Below, piece after piece: positions 1-7,917 of a stretch of 23,273 nt of DNA. The translations under genes were made by a program, and so were the position numbers. The notes under the pieces were generated by a model that was not told the DNA's origin, searched no databases, and was given only the letters and a program-made list of their open reading frames with translations. The stretch lies in contig CAZFQG010000095.1 of NCBI GenBank assembly GCA_964520785.1, positions 1 to 23,273 of the forward strand, given 5' to 3'. This stretch comes from CAZFQG01 sp964520785 (GTDB taxonomy: Bacteria > Planctomycetota > Planctomycetia > Pirellulales > Thermoguttaceae). Position 1 is the first letter of the stretch, and each line of letters starts with the position of its first letter.

Positions 1-57
1 CATGGGGAGGGAAAGAAGCTCGAGGGAACCGCGCCGGCGCCAACGGACGAATCCGGT

Positions 58-171
58 TTAGAAGATGAATATCTCCGGCCCGAACAGGAAAAGCGTCAGC
101 ACCGTTCCCAGCAAGAGGGCAATTGAACAACCGAAGTACTCTTTGTATCGCATTCGGGCATGATAGCCCAT
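58..171 (-). CDS. Possible 37-residue single-pass membrane peptide
   Basis: A short minus-strand frame starts with ATG four bases after the stop codon of the large surface-protein gene at 176-2188. It encodes about 37 residues: a basic, aromatic N-terminus (MGYHARMRYKEYFGCS), then one hydrophobic stretch (IALLLGTVLTLFLFG) and a short acidic end. This is the layout of a small inner-membrane peptide with a cytosolic basic end. The close spacing suggests translational coupling to the upstream gene. No good Shine-Dalgarno sequence is visible and I recognise no family, so it could be a chance frame. A second in-frame ATG lies six codons further in. Confidence 0.25.
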   Translation of the reverse strand: MGYHARMRYKEYFGCSIALLLGTVLTLFLFGPEIFIF

Positions 172-175
172 AATG

Positions 176-2188
176 CTATCTCGCGAAAAGGGCAAAGACC
201 AGGTCACTGAGGGTCTCATGCTGGTTTTTTCGCGGCCCCAACCGGCCGTCTCGATACGAGTCGGTTTGTTGTTCCAACCATGCCATTTTGGTTAATGCGG
301 TAGCCTTGCCTCGTTCCACGTTCTTGCCAATGGCGCTTTCCATCCGGGTTGCCGAGGATTCCGCCTTGAAAGCCGATTTCGCGGCGGCCGAGGGTGCTAC
401 TCCCTGCCCCCAGTTCGCGCGGACGATATCCAAATCCGTAGAGTCGACTTTGCCGTCGCCACTCGGATCTCCGTGCGCGAGACTCCCTGGGGGTACGGAG
501 TTTCCCCAGTTCGACCGAATGATATCCAGATCGGCACCTCCGACGAAGTTGTCGCCGTTGAGATCGCCCGGGAGAAGCGACGTGCCGAATTCAACGACAC
601 CGGGAGACGGTGTCGCCGCCAGCCAGCTTGCCGCGTCATTTCCCCAGACGTCCGCGGAGATTCTATGGAGCGAGTCTCCCGACCCGTCCGCCGATTCCGG
701 CCAGGGGGCCTTATCGTCGTATCTCACCTGGTCCTCGATGCAATACGGAATCAACGTCGGATCGGAGGTCGGCGGATCGTCCGTGCTGTAGAGCGTTACC
801 GTCGCGCCCGCGTTGTCGAGCTTCTGTGGAGAACCATCGCGTCCCCACGGGCCGACCGGCGAAACGGTGGGACTATTATAATGGTCGCGGAACGCCGCCA
901 ATTGCGAGGAGTTGTTCGGATCGAACCCCACGACGACCACCGTCTGCCCCGAACCCAGAACACTCCCCGGCGAGAAAGTGAAATCGACCTCGCTGCCCAG
1001 ACGCCACCCGGACAGGTTCACCGAGTGATTGGTCGGATTATGGATTTCGATGAATTCCAAATCGGCGTTGTTCGCCATCGAACCTGGGTTGTATTGGATC
1101 TCCGTGATCACGACCGGACCGACTCGAGGGCCGCTGTTTTCCCCTCCGAGGGTCGCGGAGGCCATCGGGTAGAGCCTACCAGAACCGTTCGGCCAACGAC
1201 CGAACGTCTCGCCGTTATAGGCGGCGGGGAAATCGACGTGGTCCGCGAACCGGATGAGCTTGCCGGCGCTGTCCGCCTCCATAAGCCACACGTGGTCCCC
1301 CCGCGAACTGCTCAGGGCGAAATCCTTCGGGTTGACCCCACCCGAGACGTTGAAATCGGCTTCGTTAAACAGGACATACCCCCCCGCCGGAATAACGGTC
1401 CCGGCGGGAATGCAAAACTTTAGGTAGTCGTCGCTCGAATCGCTCAAATACCAGCCGCTGATGTCGATTTCCGTGTCCGCCGTGTTGAACAGCTCGATGG
1501 TATCGCTCGCGGGTAGGTCGCTGTGCGTGAGCACCTCGTTGACCACGACATCGTCCGGCGGCAAAGGGCCATGCGTGCCCGGGGTCCCGCCGAAATACCG
1601 GCTCGAAGCCCAATTGTCACCCTTCCGGTAATCTCCTTGCGTATCACGGACGACCAGAGAGCTGCCGTTTCCGTCCGCCCTTCCCGGCCAGGAACCGCCG
1701 TCTTGAAACTCGAAATCGTGAACGGTGTTGCCCAGACCGTCGATGAGAATAAGTTGCTCTCCGGAATTGCTCAGCCTGCCGCCGTAAACCCCGGTAACGG
1801 GGAGTCCGGTCCCGTATCGCGTTCGAAACGCGTCTTCGTTCTGGACGACCACGGCCGACTCGCCCGCGCTCAATATCGGAATTCGCCCATCCTCGAAGCG
1901 GAACGTGATTCCTTTGGTGAACTCATAGCCCGCCAGCCAGATCGAAGTGGTGCCGGTATTGGTGACTTCGATGAACTCGAAATCCTCCTTGCTTTCGAAT
2001 GCTTCCTCAGCCGAGTTCATTGCCGGATAAGGGTTGTACATTATCTCGGTGATACTCAGGCTGAGCAGCCGCCGGTCCTCAAGTCGTTCCAAACGGAGTG
2101 GCCGACGCCCTGGATGGGCCCCGCGCTTCTCCCGAACCGAACCGAATGAAACGGAAGAAGACCACCACGAAGCTGCCGAATTAAACAT
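176..2188 (-). CDS. Secreted lamin-tail-domain protein with type I dockerin
   Basis: A 670-residue predicted surface or extracellular protein. Residues about 29-43 carry the motif RRPLRLERLEDRRLLS, the N-terminal signature seen on many planctomycete exported proteins; the usual hydrophobic signal peptide is not obvious ahead of it. Three lamin-tail (LTD) beta-sandwich repeats follow, recognised by ITEIMYNP, VVVNEVLTHSD and VVITEIQYNP, each followed by a FIEV/IELFN/FIEIHN strand and a D/N-L/I-S/AGW turn. Residues about 541-596 form a type I dockerin with two calcium loops (GDLNGDNFVGGADLD and GDPSGDGKVDSTDLD). A basic, Ala/Lys-rich tail of about 70 residues ends the protein. LTD modules in bacteria are linked to surface-bound or secreted nucleases and adhesins, but no catalytic domain is present here, so a structural or adhesive role is inferred. 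A GGAGGGG ribosome site sits ten bases before the ATG. Confidence 0.8.
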   Translation of the reverse strand: MFNSAASWWSSSVSFGSVREKRGAHPGRRPLRLERLEDRRLLSLSITEIMYNPYPAMNSAEEAFESKEDFEFIEVTNTGTTSIWLAGYEFTKGITFRFEDGRIPILSAGESAVVVQNEDAFRTRYGTGLPVTGVYGGRLSNSGEQLILIDGLGNTVHDFEFQDGGSWPGRADGNGSSLVVRDTQGDYRKGDNWASSRYFGGTPGTHGPLPPDDVVVNEVLTHSDLPASDTIELFNTADTEIDISGWYLSDSSDDYLKFCIPAGTVIPAGGYVLFNEADFNVSGGVNPKDFALSSSRGDHVWLMEADSAGKLIRFADHVDFPAAYNGETFGRWPNGSGRLYPMASATLGGENSGPRVGPVVITEIQYNPGSMANNADLEFIEIHNPTNHSVNLSGWRLGSEVDFTFSPGSVLGSGQTVVVVGFDPNNSSQLAAFRDHYNSPTVSPVGPWGRDGSPQKLDNAGATVTLYSTDDPPTSDPTLIPYCIEDQVRYDDKAPWPESADGSGDSLHRISADVWGNDAASWLAATPSPGVVEFGTSLLPGDLNGDNFVGGADLDIIRSNWGNSVPPGSLAHGDPSGDGKVDSTDLDIVRANWGQGVAPSAAAKSAFKAESSATRMESAIGKNVERGKATALTKMAWLEQQTDSYRDGRLGPRKNQHETLSDLVFALFAR

Positions 2189-2223
2189 GGGATAAACACC
2201 CCTCCAATAGGACTAGGATTCAC

Positions 2224-2252
2224 TTGAGTGCCCCCGGTTTTTTCCATACAAT
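2224..2252 (+). promoter_or_regulatory. Sigma-70-type promoter for cbpA-rnpA-yidD
   Basis: TTGAGT at 2224-2229 and TACAAT at 2247-2252 are separated by exactly 17 bases, which is the ideal sigma-70 spacing. It would start transcription near 2259 and give a leader of about 150 bases to the cbpA start codon. It overlaps the opposed promoter at 2257-2284. Activity is inferred from sequence only. Confidence 0.5.
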
Positions 2253-2256
2253 GATC

Positions 2257-2284
2257 ATTATACCAACGTGGAAGGGCGTAGCAA
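2257..2284 (-). promoter_or_regulatory. Sigma-70-type promoter for the lamin-tail/dockerin gene
   Basis: Read on the minus strand, a perfect TATAAT (plus-strand 2257-2262) lies 16 bases downstream of TTGCTA (2279-2284). Transcription would start near 2250 and give a leader of about 60 bases to the ATG at 2188. Each promoter's -10 box lies at or past the other's predicted start point, so the two would compete for RNA polymerase. Confidence 0.5.
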
Positions 2285-2412
2285 AAGAGAAGTCCTTTAT
2301 CCGACCCCTAGGCGAAACCCCTCATTCTAACTATGACCTCTCGATGGGACCCCCATTCGCGGAGTGGAGAATAGGTTATCGAAAGAACGAATGCATCAGA
2401 AGGACCGAATGA

Positions 2413-3387
2413 ATGGCTGAGGACTATTACGGAACATTGGGCGTCAGCCGAACCGCCTCACCGGAAGAGATTCAGAAGGCGTACCGCAAACTGGCCAGGA
2501 AGTACCATCCGGACGTGAACCCGGATGACAAGAAGGCAAGGGACAAATTCAAGGAAGTTCAAAAAGCCTTTGAGGTTCTGAACGACCCTAAGAAACGCCG
2601 CCTCTACGACCAGTACGGAGATTCGTTCGAGGCGGCCGCGAAGAGCGGCTTTCACCCCGGGGCCGGGGCGCAAGGAACGTGGCGCACTTCGGGCTCTCAG
2701 GGGACGCCTTTCGAGTTCGATTTGGGCGACCTATTCGGAGCCGGCGGCCGAACGGCGCGCGGGGGGGGATTCGCGGATTTTTTCTCCCAGTTCCGTCGGT
2801 CGCCTGCTCAGGAAACGCCCGAATCACCGCAGAATCGCCAATGGAAGGGCCAGGATATTCTTCACGAACTCACGATTCCCTTTACGACGTCGATTACCGG
2901 GGGAAACGCTCGGATCACGGTACGGCGCCAGAACGGCAAGACCGAGACGATCACCGTCAAGATTCCCAAAGGCATCGCGGACGGAAAGAAAATACGACTG
3001 CGCGGTCAGGGTGAGCCGTCTGCGTACGGCGGCCCCCAAGGGGATATCATCCTCACCGTTCGAGTCGAGCCGCATACTTGTTTCGAGCGGAGGGAGAATC
3101 ATCTGTACTTGCGGCTACCGATCACCCTGGGAGAGGCGGCCGCCGGTGCCAAGGTCGACGTTCCCACTCCGAATGGAACCGTCACGCTCCAGATACCGCC
3201 GGGGACCTCAAGCGGGCGGCGGCTTCGTGTAAAAGGGCACGGAATACCGCACAAGAACGGCGTCGGCGACCTTCTGGTCGAGATTCGGATCGTCCTGCCG
3301 TCGAAGCTCGACGAGAAAACGGTAGAGCAATTGAAACGGCTCGACACCGTGTACGCGGGAAATCCTCGGGAGAAAATCCGTTGGTGA
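2413..3387 (+). CDS. cbpA: CbpA-type DnaJ co-chaperone (class B Hsp40)
   Basis: A cytosolic Hsp40 that stimulates DnaK ATPase and delivers unfolded substrates. The J domain occupies residues about 4-70, with the DnaK-contacting HPD triad at residues 32-34 (KYHPDVNP). A Gly/Phe-rich linker follows (about 70-145, including ARGGGFADFF), then the two beta-sandwich substrate-binding domains (about 148-310), with QDILHELTIPF at their start and the GEAAAGAKVDVPTPNG signature. The CxxCxGxG zinc repeats of true DnaJ are absent, which places it with CbpA/DjlA-like class B proteins. At 324 residues it has the usual length. AGAAGGA precedes the ATG by about nine bases. The stop codon overlaps the rnpA start as GTGA. 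An eight-G run at 2761-2768 is in frame and intact. Confidence 0.93.
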   Translation: MAEDYYGTLGVSRTASPEEIQKAYRKLARKYHPDVNPDDKKARDKFKEVQKAFEVLNDPKKRRLYDQYGDSFEAAAKSGFHPGAGAQGTWRTSGSQGTPFEFDLGDLFGAGGRTARGGGFADFFSQFRRSPAQETPESPQNRQWKGQDILHELTIPFTTSITGGNARITVRRQNGKTETITVKIPKGIADGKKIRLRGQGEPSAYGGPQGDIILTVRVEPHTCFERRENHLYLRLPITLGEAAAGAKVDVPTPNGTVTLQIPPGTSSGRRLRVKGHGIPHKNGVGDLLVEIRIVLPSKLDEKTVEQLKRLDTVYAGNPREKIRW

Positions 3388-3815
3388 AAAAGACGCACGC
3401 CGCGGCCGCGTTTAAGGATTCGTCGTTTTCGCGAAAACTTCGTATTCGCAAGGCGGAGGATTTTCGGCGCGTCTACGCCGAGCAGTGTAGGGCCGGCAAC
3501 GGCGCTATCCGCGTGTTGGCCGCCGAGAACGGGCTGGAGCATTCCAGACTCGGCCTGTCCGTCTCGCGCCGCGTCGGATCGGCCTGCTTTCGGAACCGTT
3601 GGAAGCGTATCCTCCGCGAAGTGTTTCGGCTTACTCGCGCCGAGCTGCCCGGCGGGATCGATTTCGTGGTCATCCCCCTTGACGGAACGGAGCCCGATTT
3701 TCACTCGATTCGGCAGGAGCTTCCTCGCCTGGCGAGGCTGGCGGTGAAACGACTTCGAGACCCTGACTTGAGGCGAAGCCCGCGCGCTGTGCAAAAAAGG
3801 AACTTCCGAAAGTGA
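3384..3815 (+). CDS. rnpA: Ribonuclease P protein component
   Basis: The protein subunit of RNase P, which binds the M1 catalytic RNA and helps mature the 5' ends of tRNAs. Of about 143 residues, positions 15-30 (FSRKLRIRKAEDFRRVY) match the family start, and RNRWKRILREVFR at about 70-82 is the diagnostic RNR box that contacts the catalytic RNA. The sequence VSRRVGSACF before it is the usual approach to that box. I chose the GTG at 3384 because it overlaps the cbpA stop as GTGA, with GGGAG at 3368-3372 ahead; the TTG at 3381 is an alternative. The basic C-terminal tail (about 125-143) is slightly longer than usual. The gene normally sits beside rpmH; here its upstream partner is cbpA. Confidence 0.92.
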   Translation: MKKTHAAAAFKDSSFSRKLRIRKAEDFRRVYAEQCRAGNGAIRVLAAENGLEHSRLGLSVSRRVGSACFRNRWKRILREVFRLTRAELPGGIDFVVIPLDGTEPDFHSIRQELPRLARLAVKRLRDPDLRRSPRAVQKRNFRK

Positions 3816-4096
3816 CCCGAATAGGAAGTCCCTCGATGCGACCCTTCGGAAATTATCTTCGACGCATCGCGCGATTTTTGACGTGGCTTCCCTCGGCAGC
3901 CGTCATTCTTCTCGTTCGCTGCTATCAGTGTCTGATCAGCCCCCTGTTGGGTTCCCGATGCCGCTACGTACCGACATGCAGCGAGTATTTCATCCTCGCG
4001 GTGAAGAAGCACGGGCTATTTGGCGGGACGCTCAAAGGACTCTGGAGAATCTGCCGTTGCCACCCTTGGAGCAAGGGAGGATACGATCCGCCTTGA
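3812..4096 (+). CDS. yidD: Membrane protein insertion efficiency factor YidD
   Basis: A small, membrane-associated protein that assists the YidC insertase. The 94 residues contain the whole family core: LVRCYQCLISPLLGSRCRYVPTCSEYF with its conserved cysteines, then AVKKHG, and the C-terminal CHPWSKGGYDPP. The N-terminal 30 residues add an amphipathic basic segment. I chose the GTG at 3812 because it overlaps the rnpA stop as GTGA, repeating the cbpA-rnpA junction, and AAGGAAC lies just upstream; ATG at 3836 is an alternative that would give a protein closer to the usual 70-85 residues. Linkage to rnpA is the ancestral rpmH-rnpA-yidD-yidC order, but neither rpmH nor yidC is present here. Confidence 0.92.
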   Translation: MTRIGSPSMRPFGNYLRRIARFLTWLPSAAVILLVRCYQCLISPLLGSRCRYVPTCSEYFILAVKKHGLFGGTLKGLWRICRCHPWSKGGYDPP

Positions 4097-4106
4097 CCGT
4101 CATGGG

Positions 4107-4130
4107 GCGGTGGCAGAACCGCAAGTTTTT
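4107..4130 (+). terminator. Probable intrinsic terminator after yidD
   Basis: GCGGT (4107-4111) pairs with ACCGC (4118-4122) over a six-base loop, followed by AAG and five Ts. It sits 11 bases after the yidD stop, where the operon should end. The stem is only five pairs, so efficiency is uncertain. Confidence 0.45.
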
Positions 4131-4778
4131 CCGATTCATTTTGCTTGAAATCTCATGGCCGTGCGCATCGCGGAAGTGCCATCGTTTCGCTCCAGTTCAA
4201 ATTGGGATCGAGGCCGTTGCCGTTGGACCACTTGTTGTGTTTATTTCTATATATTCCGAAAAACACAAGCTTAACAAAGCTGGTCTGTTAGTAAGTATCC
4301 AAATAACAGAACTTGGAAAATAAAAAAGGGAAATGCATTACATAGACTAGGCAGAGTTCCCCTCCGTATTGGAATGGTGAGCCATGGCTTCCGTTATCGC
4401 GACCGGTTCGCGCAATTTCCTGTCGGATTCGCGAGCATCTTGCCCCTGGGTGGTGATGGACTTCCCCGTATTTTGGGCAACCGGCAAAAAGCATCGTTCC
4501 GCGAATAATCGACATAACGCGGGCGGTTCAGGCGATGCTATACATGATGCGCCCGTCCTCCAGGTGGTCGGCCAAACCTCCTTCGTGAACCAAACTCCAA
4601 GCCGTCTTGTTCGGTAGGCTTCCCCGGGTCGTGTGGTGGAAGCCCGCCGGCTTTTCGTGTAGATTGAGTAAATAACTCGGATGACATACTCCGAACGAGC
4701 GGATGCATCCCGCAAATGCCGAAATCACCCCCCATTTCCCTCCGATCGGGGTAGCACCCCTTCTTTGGCGAATGCTTT
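4131..4778. other. Gene-poor spacer with an AT-rich patch
   Basis: No convincing gene is seen in this 650-base stretch. About 4230-4345 is clearly richer in A and T than the surroundings and holds two small inverted repeats: AGCTT/AAGCT (4268-4281) and TCTGTTA/TAACAGA (4284-4290 with 4304-4310). A minus-strand frame ending at 4528 reads LPNKTAWSLVHEGGLADHLEDGR, which weakly resembles the KTG-to-C-terminus segment of class A beta-lactamase-fold serine hydrolases and may be a decayed gene end. No Shine-Dalgarno or convincing promoter for the exporter at 4779 was found. Confidence 0.5.
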
Positions 4779-7262
4779 ATGAAGTCACCTTTTTTTACCC
4801 GACGCAGCTTCACTATCATGTTGGTGATGATGTTCCTGTTGCCCTTCGTTTGGGCCGGAACGCGCCGGGCGATCTTGAGCAATCAGAATGACGTCAAGGA
4901 CTGGCTCCCTAAAGATTTCCCGGCGACGAAGGTTCACCGGTGGTTCACCGACCATTTTCCACTGGAGCAGTTCGTCCTGATCTGCTGGACGGATGGGGAG
5001 GACGGGAAGACCGGCTCGACGCTTGACGATCCGAGGGTAGAACTCCTGGCGCAGAAGCTGGACCCCCCACCAGGTGGAGTTGATCGGGAGGGAAATCCTT
5101 GGCTTTTTGAGAGTGTCTTGACCGGCCCACGGCTCATTGAGGAACTTGAATCGCGCTATTCTTCGCTCACGCACGAGCAGGTTTTGAAACGGCTGGAGGG
5201 CTCGCTCATCGGAGCGGACCACAAGCACACCGCGGTGCTGGTCGTTCTATCGGAAGCGGCGAAAGGGAACCGCCAGTTACACGCGGCCCTTGCGAAGGTC
5301 AAGGAACTGGCGGCCGAATCGAACATCGACCCGGAAAGCCTCCGCATGGGCGGACCGCCGGTGGACAATGTCGCGATCGACGTTGAAGGGGAGCGGACGC
5401 TCTTCCGCCTGGCCGGGCTCTCCGCTTTCGTCGGTCTGGGAGTATCCTACGCTTGCTTCCGAAGCGTCCGGCTGACGCTGATGGTCTTCTGGACCGCGAT
5501 CATCGCCGCGGGAGTCGGCCTCTCCTTCGTATACTATCTGAGCTTTTTCTTCGAGTGGTCGACCGTCGACGCGATCATGCTGTCGATGCCCTCGCTCGTC
5601 TACGTCCTGGCGATGTCCGGGGCGATCCATATCATCAATTATTACCACGACGCGATCTGCGAGACGGGTCTGCCCACGGCTCCGGAGCGAGCCGTCTCCC
5701 ATGCCTGGAAGCCCTGCTCCTTGGCTGCGCTGACGACGGCGGTCGGCCTGGGATCCCTCTGGATCAGCGACTTGCTCCCCATCGCGAAGTTCGGCCTCTT
5801 TTCGGCTTTGGGCGTGATTGCCACGCTGTCGCTGCTCTTTTTGATGTTGCCGGCCCTGCTGCACTTCTTCCCGTCCAAGGACTACGCCGCCAAGTTCGGG
5901 GGGAAGGGGGTAACCGAAGAATCGGATACCAGGATCATCATCTTCTGGCGGCGCGCGGGCGGTTGGATCATCCGGCACAACATAGCGGTCTCGGCGGTCT
6001 GCCTCATCGCGATGGTCTGCTTCGCCTTCGGCGTTCAGCGAATCGAGACCTCCGTGAAGCTGGTCCGGATGTTCTCTCCGGAGGCGGAGGTAATCACTTA
6101 TTACACATGGATCGAAGAGAACTTCGGTCCGCTCGTCCCGATGGAAGTCGTCATCCGGATCGATAACGAGAAGAACGAAATGAACATGGTCCAGCGGATG
6201 CGGCTGGCCCGAGACGTCGAGCGCGTAATCGAAAACATGAGCGATCCGACGCGCCCCGGCGACAATTTCGCCGCGCTTTCCGCCGCGTCGCTTGCGCCGC
6301 CCCTGGGAACTCAGAAAATCGGCGAATACGATACGCGCGACAGCATACTGAACAAGCGGCTAGAAGAGCACCGCGAGGAGTTCAAGGACTATCTTCAGGT
6401 CGACACGGAGACGAACGAGGAACTCTGGCGAATTAGTGCTCGGGTGTGGGCGTTGACCGACATGGACTACGCGAAATTCGTCAATGACCTGGAAAGCCGC
6501 GTCGAACCGGTTCTGGAGTATTACCGAGAAGAATGGGGGGTCGAGGGAATTTCTGCGACCTACACCGGTCTCGTTCCGCTGATCTATCAGATTCAACACG
6601 AGCTGATGAACGGCCTCTTCCGCAGCCTCGCGATGGCGTTCGTCCTGATCGCCGTCGTGATGATGATCGTCTTGCGGAGCCCCTCCGCCGGTCTCCTCTC
6701 GATGATCCCCAACTTGTTTCCCGTGATGATGATCTTTGGAATCATGGGTTGGTTGCGAATCCTCGTGGACGTCGGATCGATGATGACCGCCAGCGTCGCC
6801 CTCGGCGTGGCCGTCGATGACACGATCCACTTCTTGACATGGTTCCGCGACGGTCTGGATCAAGGGAAAGATCGCAAAGGGGCCGCGATGTGGGCCTACG
6901 AACGATGCGCCACCGCCATGACCCAAACGACGTTGATTGCCGGGTTGGGCCTCGCGGCCTTCGCGTTCAGCACGTTTACCCCCACGCAGCGATTCGGGGT
7001 CTTGATGCTTACCCTCCTCGGAGCCGCTCTCATAGGAGATCTCGTCTTTCTGCCTGCCTTGCTCACCGGGCCGGTCGGACGTTTTTTCGACCGCAAATTC
7101 GTGAAACGCGCGGCGCAGCGCGACCCCCACGGCACCGACGCGATGCGACCCCGTGAGGGTGCCCGCCCCGAGGATTTGTCCCGCGGCCGATTCGCCCCGC
7201 ATGACGGCTTCCAGGGATATACCACCCCTCGCGTGCGAATCCGGCCTTCCCATCGCGAATAG
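4779..7262 (+). CDS. MMPL/RND-superfamily transporter
   Basis: An 827-residue inner-membrane exporter of the MMPL branch of the RND superfamily, probably proton-driven; relatives export lipids, hopanoids or hydrophobic compounds. Layout: TM1 at about 11-28, a first periplasmic domain to about 205, five membrane segments to about 370, TM7 at about 395-415, a second periplasmic domain to about 605, and five final segments from about 612 to 765, followed by a basic, hydrophilic tail. The second half carries the proton-relay signature GVAVDDTIHFLTWF, with Asp680 and Asp681. The matching position of the first half (MSGAIHIINYYHDA, near residue 280) has no acidic pair. The gene stands alone, with no adaptor or outer-membrane partner beside it. 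The ATG lacks a clear ribosome site, so the start is less certain than the family call. Substrate is unknown. Confidence 0.85.
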   Translation: MKSPFFTRRSFTIMLVMMFLLPFVWAGTRRAILSNQNDVKDWLPKDFPATKVHRWFTDHFPLEQFVLICWTDGEDGKTGSTLDDPRVELLAQKLDPPPGGVDREGNPWLFESVLTGPRLIEELESRYSSLTHEQVLKRLEGSLIGADHKHTAVLVVLSEAAKGNRQLHAALAKVKELAAESNIDPESLRMGGPPVDNVAIDVEGERTLFRLAGLSAFVGLGVSYACFRSVRLTLMVFWTAIIAAGVGLSFVYYLSFFFEWSTVDAIMLSMPSLVYVLAMSGAIHIINYYHDAICETGLPTAPERAVSHAWKPCSLAALTTAVGLGSLWISDLLPIAKFGLFSALGVIATLSLLFLMLPALLHFFPSKDYAAKFGGKGVTEESDTRIIIFWRRAGGWIIRHNIAVSAVCLIAMVCFAFGVQRIETSVKLVRMFSPEAEVITYYTWIEENFGPLVPMEVVIRIDNEKNEMNMVQRMRLARDVERVIENMSDPTRPGDNFAALSAASLAPPLGTQKIGEYDTRDSILNKRLEEHREEFKDYLQVDTETNEELWRISARVWALTDMDYAKFVNDLESRVEPVLEYYREEWGVEGISATYTGLVPLIYQIQHELMNGLFRSLAMAFVLIAVVMMIVLRSPSAGLLSMIPNLFPVMMIFGIMGWLRILVDVGSMMTASVALGVAVDDTIHFLTWFRDGLDQGKDRKGAAMWAYERCATAMTQTTLIAGLGLAAFAFSTFTPTQRFGVLMLTLLGAALIGDLVFLPALLTGPVGRFFDRKFVKRAAQRDPHGTDAMRPREGARPEDLSRGRFAPHDGFQGYTTPRVRIRPSHRE

Positions 7263-7418
7263 CCCGCTGGCGCGACTCGTCACGAACCGAAGTTGCTTTC
7301 CGAGGACAGGTCGCGATGGCTTGTCCGCCGCGATTGGCAAGGCTTCAAAGACGCCGTCCGAGATGATCACTTCCCACTTCATGAAAAGCGGGGTATTTGT
7401 GGATGTCTCACATTTTGA

Positions 7419-7468
7419 CCCAGGGTGCGCTGCGCGACCCTGGGCTGGAGAGTGTAACGCCTACGGCG
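7419..7468. repeat. Two-hairpin palindromic repeat element
   Basis: CCCAGGGT (7419-7426) and ACCCTGGG (7437-7444) form a perfect eight-pair stem around a GC-rich ten-base loop. Thirteen bases later CGCC-TAC-GGCG (7458-7468) makes a second small hairpin. The pattern CCCAGGGT...ACCCTGGGCT followed by a second mini-hairpin is one I recall as a scattered intergenic element in Pirellulaceae genomes. Only one copy is in this window, so dispersal cannot be shown here. Confidence 0.5.
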
Positions 7469-7577
7469 AAGAGATTCCCAGATTCCCGCCGAAATAAACG
7501 GTGGATGGAGCCACGACGATACAACAAAATCGCTTACGGAGGTTCGGAGCTTTTTAACAGACCACCCCGCGCATCGG

Positions 7578-7892
7578 ATGCACGATGCCTACCTGTGGGT
7601 TCTGGGCGAGTTTCATCGGATCGTTTCCGACCGCGACGCCGGCAGCGTACTGGACCCGCGAAAGGCAAGCACACCTCCCCCGGCCGGCATCGCTGTTGCC
7701 ATTACGCAGTCCTGGGCCGCAAAACCGTGCCAGAAGCGCGACGGCCTATTCCGGGAAATTCGGGCGTGGCTTTCGGTGAATTCGCGGGCTGATTCCGAGC
7801 CTGAACCGCCCCTATACGAAGGCGACGGCAGCTTTCTGGACCAAATCTCCTGGAAATCCGGAAATGGAAGGCCGTGGAAAAAGGGGCCATAG
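7578..7892 (+). CDS. Doubtful hypothetical ORF
   Basis: A 104-codon frame beginning MHDAYLWVLGEFHRIVSD has a protein-like first 30 residues, but no family is recognised. The second half is low-complexity, and no ribosome site lies at a useful distance (a GGAGG at about 7539-7543 is roughly 35 bases too far upstream). It may be a fragment of a decayed gene or chance. Confidence 0.15.
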   Translation: MHDAYLWVLGEFHRIVSDRDAGSVLDPRKASTPPPAGIAVAITQSWAAKPCQKRDGLFREIRAWLSVNSRADSEPEPPLYEGDGSFLDQISWKSGNGRPWKKGP

Positions 7893-7917
7893 GGGTTGGG
7901 GGGTGGTGTGTATGGGG
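7883..7917 (+). other. Putative G-quadruplex tract
   Basis: Four runs of at least four guanines on the plus strand (7883-7886, 7892-7895, 7898-7903, 7914-7917) are separated by loops of 5, 2 and 10 bases. This meets the usual pattern for a four-layer intramolecular quadruplex, apart from one long loop. It lies in non-coding DNA. Confidence 0.4.

Noticed and set aside
2761..2768. Eight-G run as a sign of a frame error in cbpA
   Set aside because: The frame is continuous through it (ARGGGFADFF) and both flanking domains are in register.
6360..7382. Minus-strand open frame of 340 codons opposite the MMPL exporter
   Set aside because: Antisense to conserved transmembrane helices, with low-complexity His/Asp/Gly composition.
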